Source: Paraescarpia echinospica (taxonomy: Eukaryota > Annelida > Polychaeta > Sabellida > Siboglinidae). Taken from it: 64,000 nt of DNA. Position 1 is the stretch's first letter. Every line of letters begins with the position of its first letter. This document shows, one piece after another, positions 23,501 to 38,500 of the stretch. A program made the translations under genes and the position numbers. The notes below the pieces were generated by a model. It was not told where the DNA came from, ran no database searches, and worked only from the letters and a program-made list of their open reading frames with translations. The stretch is from assembly GCA_020002185.1 (NCBI GenBank), contig CM034534.1, forward strand, positions 32,091,049 through 32,155,048, written 5' to 3'.

Positions 23501-26500
23501 GGACACGTGCCTTTGCAATATAAGTGACAATAACGGCTGTTTATAATTTGAATATGGTGTTTACAATTTCAACATTTTGCTGGTGCAACATTCAAATTGC
23601 GAAAATTCTGGTTTTATTACACACAATTTTGTGGGCTTTATGCCACATCCAAAAAACAACCTGGCACAGAACAGAAGATACAGACATGAAGGAAGCAGGA
23701 CAAAGCTGGGGCACCCTTGCGAGGTTGGCAAGAGACAGACCAGTGTGGAGGAACTCCATTGCTGCCATACACGCCGTAGGTGCAATGGGAAGTAAGTAAG
23801 TACATCTTTAAACATTTATTTTTGTATTTTGAACACTATGATTAAGAAATGGCTTTGTTTAAATATTTACATTTTAAAATATATACATTTCTGTGCATAA
23901 TTATAGTAATATCCATATACTTACTAACATGCAAATACACATGCGTGTTTGTTTTACATGCATACAAACAAACAAAAACAATTTCATGTCATCAAATCAC
24001 TGAAAATCCATTATGTATTTGTATCATGTTAGTGCTCAACCATACCAGCATTTAAAATATTATCATTATATATATTTTAATAAATACATAATATTATCAT
24101 TTTAGGTAGTTAAATGGTTCATGTTTGTTCTTGCAATAATCCACCACAGTGGGGCTACATGAAAACATACTGATATGGTACAGTGTTTGCCCTGGGTAAA
24201 ATAAGATAGCATGTAAGCACGTTTACACTACTTGTAAAGCATGATTGATAAAAGTCAGTAATCATGATTGTTTCATCGTGTTGAGGTGTGGTTTCCACTT
24301 GACTACTGGTATTCAGTTGAGGTGTGGTTTCCACTTGACCATTGGTACTCAGTTGAGGTGTGGTTTCCACTTGACCACTGGTACTTGGTTGTGGTGATGT
24401 TTTTCTTGCCCTAACCCTTGGCCTTGTTGCCACGCTGACCGAGTCAGTGACAGGGGAGGGGTATCATCTGAAGACTCTTTCCCCCCATCATCACCTTTAA
24501 ATGATTATCACATCATAATATTATGATGTTAAATGGGTGGTTTCTGTTCCAAAGATTATACATTATTTGTTGTTAGCATGCTATGCAATTAATTAAACAG
24601 TCATTTCTAGTATGCCACAAAAGTATGTTTCTATTAATCGTTTCTCAAATTGTGTCCTTTTTATAAAACAATGTCAGTTGTGTAGTATATCCACATTCAG
24701 TGCAAACATATCATTGCCTAGCCCAAGGTATTTATAATCAGTTAGTGTACACGGTTTGGGGCAATAGGCATCTTTTATGAGATATGAACTTTGGTGGTTT
24801 ATATTTGTAAGTACTTCACTCAAATCAACTTTCCCAAAAGTGTTTGCACAACTCTGTCGGAATATGTATTATGTCTTTAGCACAAAGATATCTTACGAAT
24901 CACATTCCTTATTTTGCTAAAACGGCATAGAACATTAGTTAAATACATAAAATATTAGTGGGCATGCCACTTGTGTCGAATCTGGACCCACCTTGATTTC
25001 GAGTTTATAACTAGAGTTTTGCCTAACTTTGATACCTCAGTGAGTTAGTTCCATCATTCAACATTATCCTAGGTTTAAGAATATTGCGTCTTTTTAGGCA
25101 AAAATAGCGTCCCAGTTTATATCAACACATGCTGCCATATCGATCATTTTATGTGCGTGGTGCAGTAACGCACGGCCGCAGCAGCAACCGGGTCGCTATT
25201 TGGGCTTCAAAAGGGTCCAGATTTGATACAAGTGCCTACTAGTGAATAGGATACACGTTTTTATTTGGGCTTCAAATGGGTCCGGATTCGACTAGTGACG
25301 TAGTGCCATCAGCCTGCACGGTTTTTACTCCCACCACCGTCATAAACCAGAAATTCAACATCAGCTACACCAGCATTCTGATTTATTGTGGGCACATACT
25401 ATAATAGTGAAATCGAGCGCAACAGACATCTTAGTTCAGCTACCATTTTCTTTCCATGTCTCCCAAATGCAGTTATCATTTGGGCACCATTTGACATGAA
25501 TGTCTAGATGTCGAAACTCTGCAAGGTGTCACCATTGGAGACACCGGGGATCCCGCAGGAATATTCCGTGATTGGACAACTGACAAATTATGTTTTCACA
25601 TTGTCCAATGGAGTTAATTTCGAGAGGTAAATCCTAACCGGCTCTGAGCGACGTTAAGACGACTAAACGATGTTGCTACAAATCTGCGATTTTCCATGAA
25701 TATCAGTAACTTCGTTATGCTGAATATATAATAATAATAAGATAACTTCTATTGCACCTAAATCCTTGGAAACCAAGCTCAGAGGTGCATCAAAACAAGA
25801 GGATTGGTCAATCTCAAAATCCATAACTAGTATTCCAGTTGTCAAAAGATGGATCAAGAAAGACAAAATTGGCAAAAAAAGGGAAACACTGTGGTAAAAT
25901 TAATTTTGAATGAGGCCAGGATTGTTACCATGACAAGTGTTACTGTGATAACATTGTTACCATGACAACAGTGTTACCATGGCAACAGATACAAAACACA
26001 CGCACCTTGACGAAGACGGATGAACAGAACATGATCTTCCTGAGAGGCTCCAAGAGCAACTCATTGAGGGCTGAGACAGAGCACACATACAGACATTCTT
26101 AGAACAGCAAACACTAATAGAAAAATCATATGTATAATTAGTAAACAACAAGCAAGATTTACAGTCCATATGTGATGAGGAAAAAAAGTTAGAACATAGT
26201 ACTTTGACAGCGAGGAAAAGAAGCAGTCGTTAGCAGAACATAAAAAACCATACTGGCTTGGCAGCCTGGCTAGGAAGGCATACAGCAGAATGGTTGGAAG
26301 ATACTTGACTGGGAGAAGTGGCTATGATCACCTACGCCTGCTACAGACACATCTGATAACAACATCTACATAGCCCACCTACCCGTGAATGGCCGTAATC
26401 GACAGCGTGTTATGAGTTTAAGGATGTACACGCGGTAGTCCCTGCCATTCCACAGATGTAGGAAACGTTCCAGGAAGAGTTCACACACTGGTAAACCCTC

Positions 26501-29500
26501 CTGCAACAATGACAAGTATTTAATATCTGACATTCTTTTCATATAGACTTAAGACACTCCAAATTTGGTCAAGATTGAACAAGTAGTTTTTATGATATGA
26601 CAGTTAATTAAAATATGACATTTCACGAGGAGCCTGTTGCCTTAAACAAATTGACATGTACCTCAGAAGGGCAGGATACACAAGGATAACAAAGTTGGAC
26701 TGTCAATAAGCCAATGGCTTCCTTGTCCATTTGTCATCTAGAGGTAAATCTCTGGGTGGCAGTATTGTTCAATCTATTTAAAACTAACTTGATGAACTGA
26801 TTCAGTTGTTAACAGTATTTCTGTAACATGGAGAGTTCTGTGTCATTCTTGTATCCCGCCCTTCTGAGGAATGTGTCAACTTAGTAAAGGTACACAACCT
26901 GCCAAATTGCACCTAAAATATGCCTGAAATATTGTTTGCAATTTGAAAGTTGCACCCGCAAAATGCTCAAATTAGAAACAAAACTTTCAAATTGCAAGCA
27001 CTATGTCATGTCTCGTTTATTTACATAATGGTTGTGGGATGTGGCTAATGGAAAGTAACTAGTGGAACGAAAACCCCGTAAGATGTGGACAACTGACCGA
27101 TACTAATTAGGCACTGAAGTGGAATAGCAGACCTTGAGGAAGTCGGACACTGCTATGAGCATCATGAGGAGCTGCTCCCCTCTGTCTGTCTCTCCATCCA
27201 CATCAGTCAGGAGCTCTACAGGAAACCAATTTATGGCTTCATTTGTGTGTGCGTGCGTGCGTGCATGCGTGCGTGTTTGTGACTGTGTGTGTGAGCATAT
27301 GTGTTAGAGTGTGTGCATCAACACATCTTTAAAATATATGGCAATTTACATTTTCAGATGTTTCACAACATAATACAATCAATCAAATGTTAATTAAGAT
27401 ACAACGCACAAGTATGGCAGATGAATATTAAGATGGAAAAGTTCACAAAACGTTGTAATGTAAATTAAACGAATCCTTCAACAAACAGCATATCAACGGC
27501 ACTCATTCTAGATTCTCAATAAAGCTGAGTGGTCAAGTAGACACTGACCATGGGTCAAGGCGTGGTCCAGCCAGAAGACGAGGCGAGTGCAGATAGCAGT
27601 GTCCGGGTGGCATCTCAGGACGTGTTGTAGGTTCCTGTCTGTCAGGACAGCCGCCATCTGACTGGGCAGCTAGGACACAGGAAACAAGGTTACGTAGGAC
27701 AGTGACACGGTGACAACAACTAACTGCAACAACTGACAAAATGACAAACCAGACAGTGATGGCAACAACCAACATGATGACAACTGATGTGCATTGGCAA
27801 CAATGGACTGTGACAACAGCCACAGTGACAACAAACAACAGTAGCAACAACTGACAATGAAAACTGAGACAGTGACAATGGATGTACATTGAAAACAACC
27901 AATGAAGTGGCAAAAGCTGACATAAGAACAATTGGCACAGTAACAACAACAGACATAGTGACAACAACCAATATGATGACAACAACTAACAGTGACAAGT
28001 AACACAGTGACACTGCTGTACAGTGACAACAACTGACAAAATGACAGTGACAACAAATGACAGTGACAATAACCAACATAATAATAATAATAGTGACTTC
28101 TTATGCGCCAATATCTTCGAAAATTAAGCTCAACTGCACAACAAAACCAAAGGATTAAGCAATCTCGTTATCATATACAATGCTTGAGTCGTCAACAGAT
28201 GGATGAAAGTATAAAGAAGCAAAGGAGGATAGGCAATATTAAAAAGATAGGTTTTTAGACGATGGCGAAATGAAACTATATTTCATTCTAATTTAACATT
28301 GACAGGAAGTGAATTCCCCAAAGTTGATGCGGCAACTGAGAAGGCTCAAGTTCCTGCATTCGTCTTCACTCGGGAATGAAAAGAAGATTACAACTGGTTG
28401 ACCGTAGCTGTCTGGGATTTCTTGCTGGAGTGAGCATCAAATTTAGATATGCATGTTGTTTGGATGAAAGGGCTTGATAGGCAATTGTATAAATCTTGAA
28501 AATAATCCGATATCGCACAGGGAGCCAATGCAGTGATTTTAGAAGGGGCACTGAGCGAGAAAAACGAGGAGAACACATGTTGAAGTTTTGTTATATCTTT
28601 GCTTGCAATATTATAAAGGTGGGAATTGCAGTAGTCGAATCTGTTGCTTACAAGAGCTGTTGCGATAGTTTTAGCGACGGAAAGTGAGATATACTGGCGA
28701 ATATGGCAAAGATCATGGATATGGTAAAAACAGCAGTGACACGTTTTGGATATGTGATGTTTAAAATTGAAATTTTCATCAAACGTAACTCCGAGATTCC
28801 GCGCTGAGGCGGCTGGTGTGATACTTTGACTCAAGATACTTGTTGGGAAAAAGCCATCAAGTTTACCCCACTGCTTTGGAGTACCAATGATGAGAAATTA
28901 AGTTTTATCTGCATTTAACTTTAATTTGGTGTCATTCATCCAATGGAAGATATCTTGGAGACAATCGCTGAGCTGGTTTAGGGAGTGATTAGCATCTGAT
29001 GTAGCCAAAGAAATGTAGATCTGTGTGTCATCTGCGTAAAGGTGATGATCCAAGTTATGACTTTGGATAACAGAGCTTAGTGGTGAGGTGTAGAGCGTAA
29101 AAAGCAAAGGCCCAAGAACAGAACCCTAGGGGACACCACATGAAGTGGGCAGTACGGCTGAAAAGCAGTTACCTATCTTTATGGCTTGGTGTCTGTCAGT
29201 TAGGTATGAAGAAAACCAGCTCAAAGCTGTGCCTAATATGCTTTATCACGTTGATAAACGTTTAATAAGAATGTTGTGATCAATGGTATCAAACGCGTCA
29301 GACAGCAAAGTACGTGCAGTTACTTTGCCTTTATCGATGTTTAGGTTAGTGTCACTGTGTACTTTTAAAAGAACAGTTTCTGTGAAGTGAAATTGTTTGT
29401 ATGCAGATTGCAAAACATTAGATAAGTAAATTTACAAGTATTTTGGAAATAAAGCTGAGGTTGGAAATGGGTCTATAACTGTTTAGGTTGTCTTTAGGCA

Positions 29501-32500
29501 GAGATGTCTTCTTAAGAACTGGGTTTACATGGGTGTGTTTAAGATCTTCAGGAAAAAAGCCAGAGCACAGTGATGCATTTATGATATCTGTTATTGGTTT
29601 GTATAATGCATCAAGTCATGCTTTTAGCAGTGTGGTCGGGAATGGCTCGAGGTCACAGGATTTATTTGGGGAAGACATAATTATTTTCCTCACTTCGTCA
29701 ACTGTGGCAGGTTCAAACGATACAAGTTGAGAATTTACTTGTGGAGAGTCAGCATTTACAATACTTGAAGTATGACCGGAGAAAGCAGACCGGATACTAC
29801 TGATTTTGTCCTTGACATGACTAGAGTCACACAAAGACTTGATTGATGCATGATAATGGTAACAGCTGACACTGACAACAACTAGCACAGTGATGACAAC
29901 AACTGACAGTGACAACAACCAACATAATGGTAACAGCTGACACTGACAACAACTAGCATAGTGATGATAACAACTGACAGTGACAACAACTAGCACAGTG
30001 ATGACAACAACTGATAGTGACAACAACTGACATAATGGTATTAGCTGACACTGATAACAACTAACACAGTGATGATAACAACTGACTGTGATAACAACCA
30101 ACATAATGGTAACAGCTGACACAAACAAGAACTAGCACAGTGATGATAACAACTGACTGTGATAACAACCAACATAATAGTAACAGCTGACACAAACAAG
30201 AACTAGCACAGTGACGACAACAACTGACAGTGACAACAACCGTCATAATGGTGTTAGCTGACACTGACAATAACTAGCACAGTAATAACAACTGACTGTG
30301 ATAACAACCAACATAATGGTAACAGCTGACACTAACAACAACTAGCACAGTGATGACAACAACTGACAGTGACAACAACTAGCACAGTGATGACAACAAC
30401 TGACAGTGACAACAACTAGCACAGTGATGACAACAACTGACTGTGATAACAACCATCATAATGGTAACAGCTGACACTAACAACTAGCACAGTGATGACA
30501 ACAACTGACAGTGACAACAACTAGCACAGTGATGACAACAACTGACTGTGATAACAACCAACATAGTGGTAACAGCTGACACTAACAACAACTAGCACAG
30601 TGATGACAACAACTAGCACAGTGATGACAACTGACTGTGATAACAACCAACATAGTGGTAACAACTGACACTAACAACAACTAGCACAGTGATGACAACA
30701 ACTAGCACAGTGATAACAACCAACATAGTGGTAACAACTGACACTAACAACAACTAGCACAGTGATGACAACAACTGACAGTGACAACAACTAGCACAGT
30801 GATGACAACAACTGACTGTGATAACAACCAACATAGTGGTAACAGCAGACACTAACAACAACTAGCACAGTGATGACAACAACTGACAGTGACAACAACT
30901 AGCACAGTGATGACAACAACTGAATGTGATAACAACCAACATAGTGGTAACAACTGACACTAACAACAACTAGCACAGTGATGACAACAGCTGACACTGA
31001 CAACAACTAGCACAGTGATGACAACAATTGACTGTGATAACAACCAACATAATGGTAACAGCTGACACTAACAACAACTAGCACAGTGATGACAACAACT
31101 GACAGTGACAACAACTAGCACAGTGATGATAACAACTGACTGTGATAACAACCAACATAATGGTAACAGCTGACACTAACAACAACTAGCACAGTGATGA
31201 CAACAACTGACAGTGACAACAACCAACATAATGGTAACAGCTGACACTGACAACAACTAGCACAGTGATGACAACAACTGACAGTGACAACAACTAGCAC
31301 AGTGATGATAATAACTGACTGTGATAACAACCAACATAATAGTAACAGCTGACACTGACAACAACTAGAACAGTGATGACAACAACTGACAGTGACAACA
31401 ACTAGCACAGTGATGATAACAACTGAAAGTGACAACAACTAGCACAGTGATGACAACAACTGACTGTGATAACAACCATCATAATGGTAACAGCTGACAC
31501 TAACAACAACTAGCACAGTGATGACAACAACTGACAGTGACAACAACTAGCACAGTGATGATAACAACTGACAGTGACAACAACTAGCACAGTGATGATA
31601 ATAACTGACTGTGATAACAACCAACATAATGGTAACAGCTGACACTGACAACAACTAGCACAGTGATGACAACAACTGACAGTGACAACAACTAGCACAG
31701 TGATGATAACAACTGACAGTGACAACAACTAGCACAGTGATGACAACAACTGACTGTGATAACAACCATCATAATGGTAACAGCTGACACTAACAACAAC
31801 TAGCACAGTGATGACAACAACTGACAGTGACAACAACTAGCACAGTGATGACAACAACTGACAGTGACAACAACTAGCACAGTGATGATAACAACTGACT
31901 GTGATAACAACCAACATAATGGTAACAGCTGACAGTAACAACAACTAGCACAGTGATGACAACAACTGACAGTGACAACAACCAACATAATGGTAACAGC
32001 TGACACTGACAACAACTAGCACAGTGATGACAACAACTGACAGTGACAACAACTAGCACAGTGATGATAATAACTGACTGTGATAACAACCAACATAATG
32101 GTAACAGCTGACACTGACAACAACTAGCACAGTGATGACAACAACTGACAGTGACAACAACTAGCACAGTGATGATAACAACTGACAGTGACAACAACTA
32201 GCACAGTGATGACAACAACTGACTGTGATAACAACCATCATAATGGTAACAGCTGACACTAACAACAACTGGCACAGTGATGACAACAACTGACAGTGAC
32301 AACAACTAGCACAGTGATGACAACAACTGACAGTGACAACAACTAGCACAGTGATGACAACAACTGACTGTGATAACAACCATCATAATGGTAACAGCTG
32401 ACACTAACAACAACTAGCACAGTGATGACAACAACTGACAGTGACAACAACTAGCACAGTGATGACAACAACTGACTGTGATAACAACCAACATAATGGT

Positions 32501-35500
32501 AACAGCTGACACTAACAACAACTAGCACAGTGATGACAACAACTGACAGTGACAACAACCAACATAATGGTAACAGCTGACACTGACAACAACTAGCACA
32601 GTGATGACAACTGACAGTGACACCAACTAGCACAGTGATGATAATAACTGACTGTGATAACAACCAACATAATGGTAATAGCTGACACTGACAACAACTA
32701 GAACAGTGATGACAACAACTGACAGTGACAACAACTAGCAGTGATGATAACAACTGACTGTGATAACAACCAACATAATGGTAACAGCTGACACTAACAA
32801 CAACTAGCACAGTGATGACAACAACTGACAGTGACAACAACCAACATATTGGTAACAGCTGACACTGACAACAACTAGCACAGTGATGACAACAACTGAC
32901 AGTGACAACAACTAGCACAGTGATGATAACAACTGACTGTGATAATAACCAACTTAATGGTAACAGCTGACACTGACAACAACTAGCACAGTGATGACAA
33001 CAACTGACAGTGACAACAACTAGCACAGTGATGATAACAACTGACTGTGATAACAACCAACGTAATGGTAACAGCTGACACTAACAACTAGCACAGTGAT
33101 GACAACAACTAATGTGTGGATAACTGAAACACTGTCAACTGACACAGTGACAACTAACACAATGACAACTGACAACAACACTGCAATAACCAAAATAAAG
33201 CAGTAACTAATATTATGTGACAACGTGACAGCCATGACAAAGTGACAACCACAACACGACTAACAACATTGCATAGATAACTCCATTCTGTCAACAACGT
33301 AACACACAAGTCCACACACCATCACTCAAACACCTGTCACCAGCATACACCTAAAAAACCTGACAACTGACACGAACACATTGACACAACAACAGGACAA
33401 CAAGCACACCAGGTGTCCTTACCTCAAGTCGGTCGAGGTTATTCAGTAGATGGGTGAATGACCTGATTTGTGAGAAGGGAACGAGGACATCTATTTGTTG
33501 TGACAACAGCCCTGGTCTTACTGCCTTCACATCAGACGTCATCACTATGTCAACGGACGGGATCAACTCATGACGGCGACGCTTTGTCTTCTGAATTCAT
33601 TACAACAAGATGTATTTCTACTGTGACCTCACTGTGTGTGCAACATTGGATGGACCAGACATTTTAACCCTTTAGGCCTCATGAAGTTTTAAAGAAGTGC
33701 ATTCTGATTCTCAACTATATTAAGCAGATAGAAGACCTTTTTAAAACATTAGACCCCATGTAGTTACAAAGAAGAGCACTCCCATTTGCAACAGTACTGA
33801 TCAGATTAAAGACCTTTTTAACCAATGGTGTTTTAAAGAAGTGCACTCCCATTCTCAACAGTACTGGTCTGATTTGACTTTTTAACCCTTTAGACCCTAT
33901 GATGTTTTAATGAAATATTCTCCAATTCGTTCACACATATTCAGCAACATATGTTTCCCCCTAGATGCATGCATGTAAGTGTTTTGTATATTTATATGGC
34001 ATGCTGTTTGTTTAAATAACAAATTCTACAAAGTGTCACTAAATATGCTGATGAAATATTTATAAAAACATGTAATTTTGGACAGTCAAAATGGATGAAG
34101 TGTTACACCAAGTTCATACTTACTGAACACATATAGCAATTTGTATTACTCTGATACTGTAAAATGTATAACTGACAAGTAGCCAATAATAAGATCACAT
34201 TAACAAACAATGCAAAACACAAACATAACTGCTAAATATGAAACATTGCTCAAAACATCAGGACACTTTTAACTGTCACCCTGTGGTACCTCAACACTTC
34301 CTGTACCAATCTATGTGATACATCTACACCTCACCAACCCCATTGTAGTCTATTAAAGCGGAACTGTTCCCTCAAGCGGAACTCTTTTACCTCAGTTGAT
34401 GGGTGAACTTGAACCCTATGACCCTTCCAGTCTACGGGCATGCACACATATGACCTAGTTTGGTGACATCAATACCTTTTAAAACATTTCACTGATAACT
34501 TATTTCAGGTAGCCCTCTTGTCGTTGAGATTTAGGCCCATTATACCTACTTCCCGTTACAGTAATTACTCAGTCCAAAAATACTCCATAATGCATGTCCA
34601 TTATTATGTGTTTAAAGTAGTGTGTGTAATTCTAAAACTGGTTCACCAACTATATCAAAATATACAGCTGGTGAGAGCAATATTCAGCTAATATTATATA
34701 CATTAATGTTCCCCCTCTGTCCATTCCTGAATATTTAAAAGAGTTGTTGTAATGGAACCAGATTGTCTGCCAGATTACATGAGTAGCTATAACAGAAATA
34801 AACATTTGGGCACTTGAGGACCCACCTTGATTTTGTCATTATAACTGTAGCCTTACTTAAATTTCATACATCAATGTGTTAATTCCATCATTACACATAA
34901 TTTCAGGCATTTAAAGTTATTAAAAATATTACATCTGGGCCTTAGGGCACTTTTGAGGCCCAAATAACACCCAGGTTTACACTTGAAATTAGTGCTATAA
35001 CAGCAAATATTTTGATGCAAACCAGAGTACTATTTGGGCTCCAAACATGTGCTAAGATGCAATATTTTTATAACATTATGTCTCGAATTATGTTGAAAGA
35101 TGGAACCAACACATTGAAATATCAAATTTAAGCCAATATATAGGTATAATGACGAAATCGAGGTGGGCCGGAATTCTACACAAATGCCAAAAATAGCTAA
35201 AACGGGAAGTAGCTATAACAAGAATTTTATTTTGTGCAATATGCCCCACCCTGATCACACTTACAGCCGCCATTCTGGAGTAGCTGCCGGGAGACCCGCC
35301 TGCTGGGTTGCTTTGGCTACTCTCTCTCTGCAAATGCTGTACCTTCTGAAGCGCCATCTGCCAGGACGCATCCGCTCGGTGGAAAAACACCTGAAACAAT
35401 GAACAGAAGTAACCATCACAGTGGTGCAGTGTTGGACTCTTTACGAGCAAAAGGCATATTTCTCCATCTGAGATTTTTTCTCTAGATGGTGATCTTGTTA

Positions 35501-38500
35501 AAGGTGGGTTGTCTGTCCTTGGCCATGAATCAGCCTGGGTGGTAACTGTTCACAGGCAGTGTCAGGCAGCTCGCTGAATTGTTTTTCTTTAGTGTTCGAA
35601 TATCGTGACCACACTAAGCCATGTGGTTAAACTATCCGCTGTCAGTAATATGGCCAATAGAGTTGTTTATAATCTGAATGATTTGTTTACTTTTCACGGG
35701 CTAAAAACTAAAATAAAGAAACAATGTTTTGGGCTTATTAACTGCAATGTCAACACACATACATACAGTATATTGATATATACTTGCCTTAAGAAATTTA
35801 AATTAATTAAAAAAGTGAACAGACAATCTCCCTTTAAATCTTAATAAATCTACTTACCCTCCTACTCTTGGGGATAGACAGGGAGACGAGATGTGGGCAG
35901 TAGATCTTGTAGAGAGACAACAGACCAAGGATGTAAGGCTGCACTCCCTGCAACAGATACAGTTTAGTAATCTTAGATCCTGTAGAGACAATAGACCAAG
36001 GATGTAAGGCTGCACTCCCTGCAACAGATACAGTTTGGTAATCTTAGATCTTGTAGAGAGACAACAGACCAAGGATGTAAGGCTGCACTCCCTGCAACAG
36101 ATACAGTTTAGTAATCTTAGATCCTGTAGAGACAACAGACCAAGGATGTAAGGCTGTACTCCCTACAACAAACACAGTTTGGTAATATTAGATCTTCTAG
36201 AGACAACAGACCAAGGATGTAAGGCTGTACTCCCTGCAAAAGACACAGTTTGGTAATCTTAGATCTTGTAGAGACAACAGACCAAGGATGTAAGGCTGTA
36301 CTCCCTACAATAAACATAGACACAGTTTGGTAATATTCCAATTAACTGATTTAATTATTATGGCTTCATATCAATGGTCTTAACTGCATTTCTGTATTGA
36401 TGTTAACCCTAACCTCAAATTCCTAACCCCAACCATAACTGTAATACTACCTAGCCTAAATTATCAGAACTTCATGTTGAGGGTCTCTGCATTTTAATTG
36501 ATCCTAACCTTAAAATAATTCCAAATCCCAATCTAACCCAAATGGTAATTTTGTAACCGGAAATAGTTCCCAAAGTTCATAGACATTGATTCATGTTTTG
36601 TTTCAGCTGCTTAGTAGAATTTCACTAGAATTAACTGTAGACAGTCACTGTTGTAATCTATCTTTCTAATGTCATTGCTGATTTTGCAAATGAATATTAT
36701 ATAAGCTAGAAAATCAAAACTACACCAGATAATTACATGGAACATTGTGTTTAATCTACGTGAAGAGATTCTTCAAACTGAATGGTTCAAACTGGTCTTC
36801 ATTTTATACATTTTGCAGTCAACTTAACTTTCTTGTAAAGTTTTGATCGCTATCAATGATTTTCTTCAGACAACTACCAAAATGACGGTATCAGTCATCT
36901 GGAATAATCTCACCATTCTTTCTTGCAACTTCAACAATGCTCGCACTCGGAACACTTTGACGTCATTTTTCCGTGTCATCAGGTATAGAAGATGACACAC
37001 ATGGGGACACTGAAAACACATGTAGTTAAGTTAATTACCTGTAGTACACAGCGTCAGCTATAAGGCAGTTTGCTTCACCTATCGTCAATTTCATAACTTA
37101 AAGGTACTTATTTATTTTATTATTAAACAATACTACGCACTATATATCCATGTAGAACGCATGCACAAAAGTGCTAAAATAATATAAATATAAATAAAAT
37201 ACATTAAAATGAACTAAAACATATTAAACTGGAATACAAAAGACAATTTTTAAATAGCGCTGCTGCAAACTTAGACATAGAGTAATTTATAACTGACCAT
37301 CTTGACAACTGTACAAAATATGACATTTTTTATTGTAAATCAGGCCATTTCCTAATTATGAGAGTATGTGAACTTGCCATGGCTTCATATTGCAGGAAGT
37401 GAAAGAACACTGTGTAGACAGCATGAAACATGTCCTTGTCATCAATCAGGTCGTACGTGAGCACCATCCAACGAATCAACAACCCCTGAAACCAAACAGA
37501 CCCTAGGTGATTGTTTTCTACAATTGTTCCAAGCTATGTAAACTTCCCCCAATCAGTTGAGGACATTTTACGTAACTTCAACTACTAACTTGCAATAATC
37601 AACAACATTCTTAGCCCCAACACTAATTTATAGGACAGTAAATTACATTCTTTATGAAATAGTATAAATGTAGCCACCAGAGGAAACCATGTGTATCTGC
37701 AGTCGAGATCTCCTGATTCCAGCAAACAGCCTGAGCAATAAATGACTCTCTGCGATTGTTTGACATTCAGGAGCGAGTGCACATAAATACATAGACACGA
37801 GAAGGTAGAAGACGAGGGAGTTACGAGAAGAGATTGGAGTGAAGAAACACCTGAGAATTCAAGTATTTGGGACCAGACTGGGATGGGCAGGTAGAGAGAA
37901 TGAGAGAGGAGAAACTGACAAAGGCAGCTTGGGAAACAGAAGAGGAAGACTGAAATTGAGATGCAGAGACAGTGTGAAGACAGACGTTGTACTTCCCCTG
38001 TCTTAGACACTAGGTACAAGGGATGGCATAGTATCTCCTCTGAAAAACACAGGAAACTGAGAACTGCCAAAGTTTCGAAATGAATTGAATCACTGTGCCC
38101 TAGATCAACAGTGTGGCTCAAATGCAACAGCTTAATTATGATGCTCTGATGTTGTATCATACCCCATACGTGCTTAGTGAGTGGTGAAGATTTAGGAGAC
38201 ATTACCTGTACACTGGCAGGAGGTTTCATTGTACACAGCCAGGAGACACATCTGAGGACGGAGGCCACTGGAACTAGACCACATGGCAACAGACTCTTTA
38301 TCAGGCGGTTCATCGCAGTGATGGCTGGAACAATTAGTCAAAACAATTAATTTATCCATTGCGACACCTACTGCCTAGCAACAAGGTCCGTCAAGCCATA
38401 AAAAATGTATGCCAAACATGTGGAGCATTCGTCATATATTTAGTTGAAATTCTGGCCTCAAATGTTTTTATGTTAAAAATATCAGGCAAGTTGTTAAAGT

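Noticed and set aside
27533..28079. Overlapping hydrophobic minus-strand frames of 119-150 codons
   Set aside because: Only the right-hand part (27549-27669, in one frame) is a CENPI exon; the rest is repeat.
29616..33056. Long minus-strand frames rich in Cys, Val and Leu across the minisatellite, for example 32451-33056
   Set aside because: They are translations of GTTGTTGTCACTG-type tandem repeats in an intron, open in several frames, with no domain or start context.
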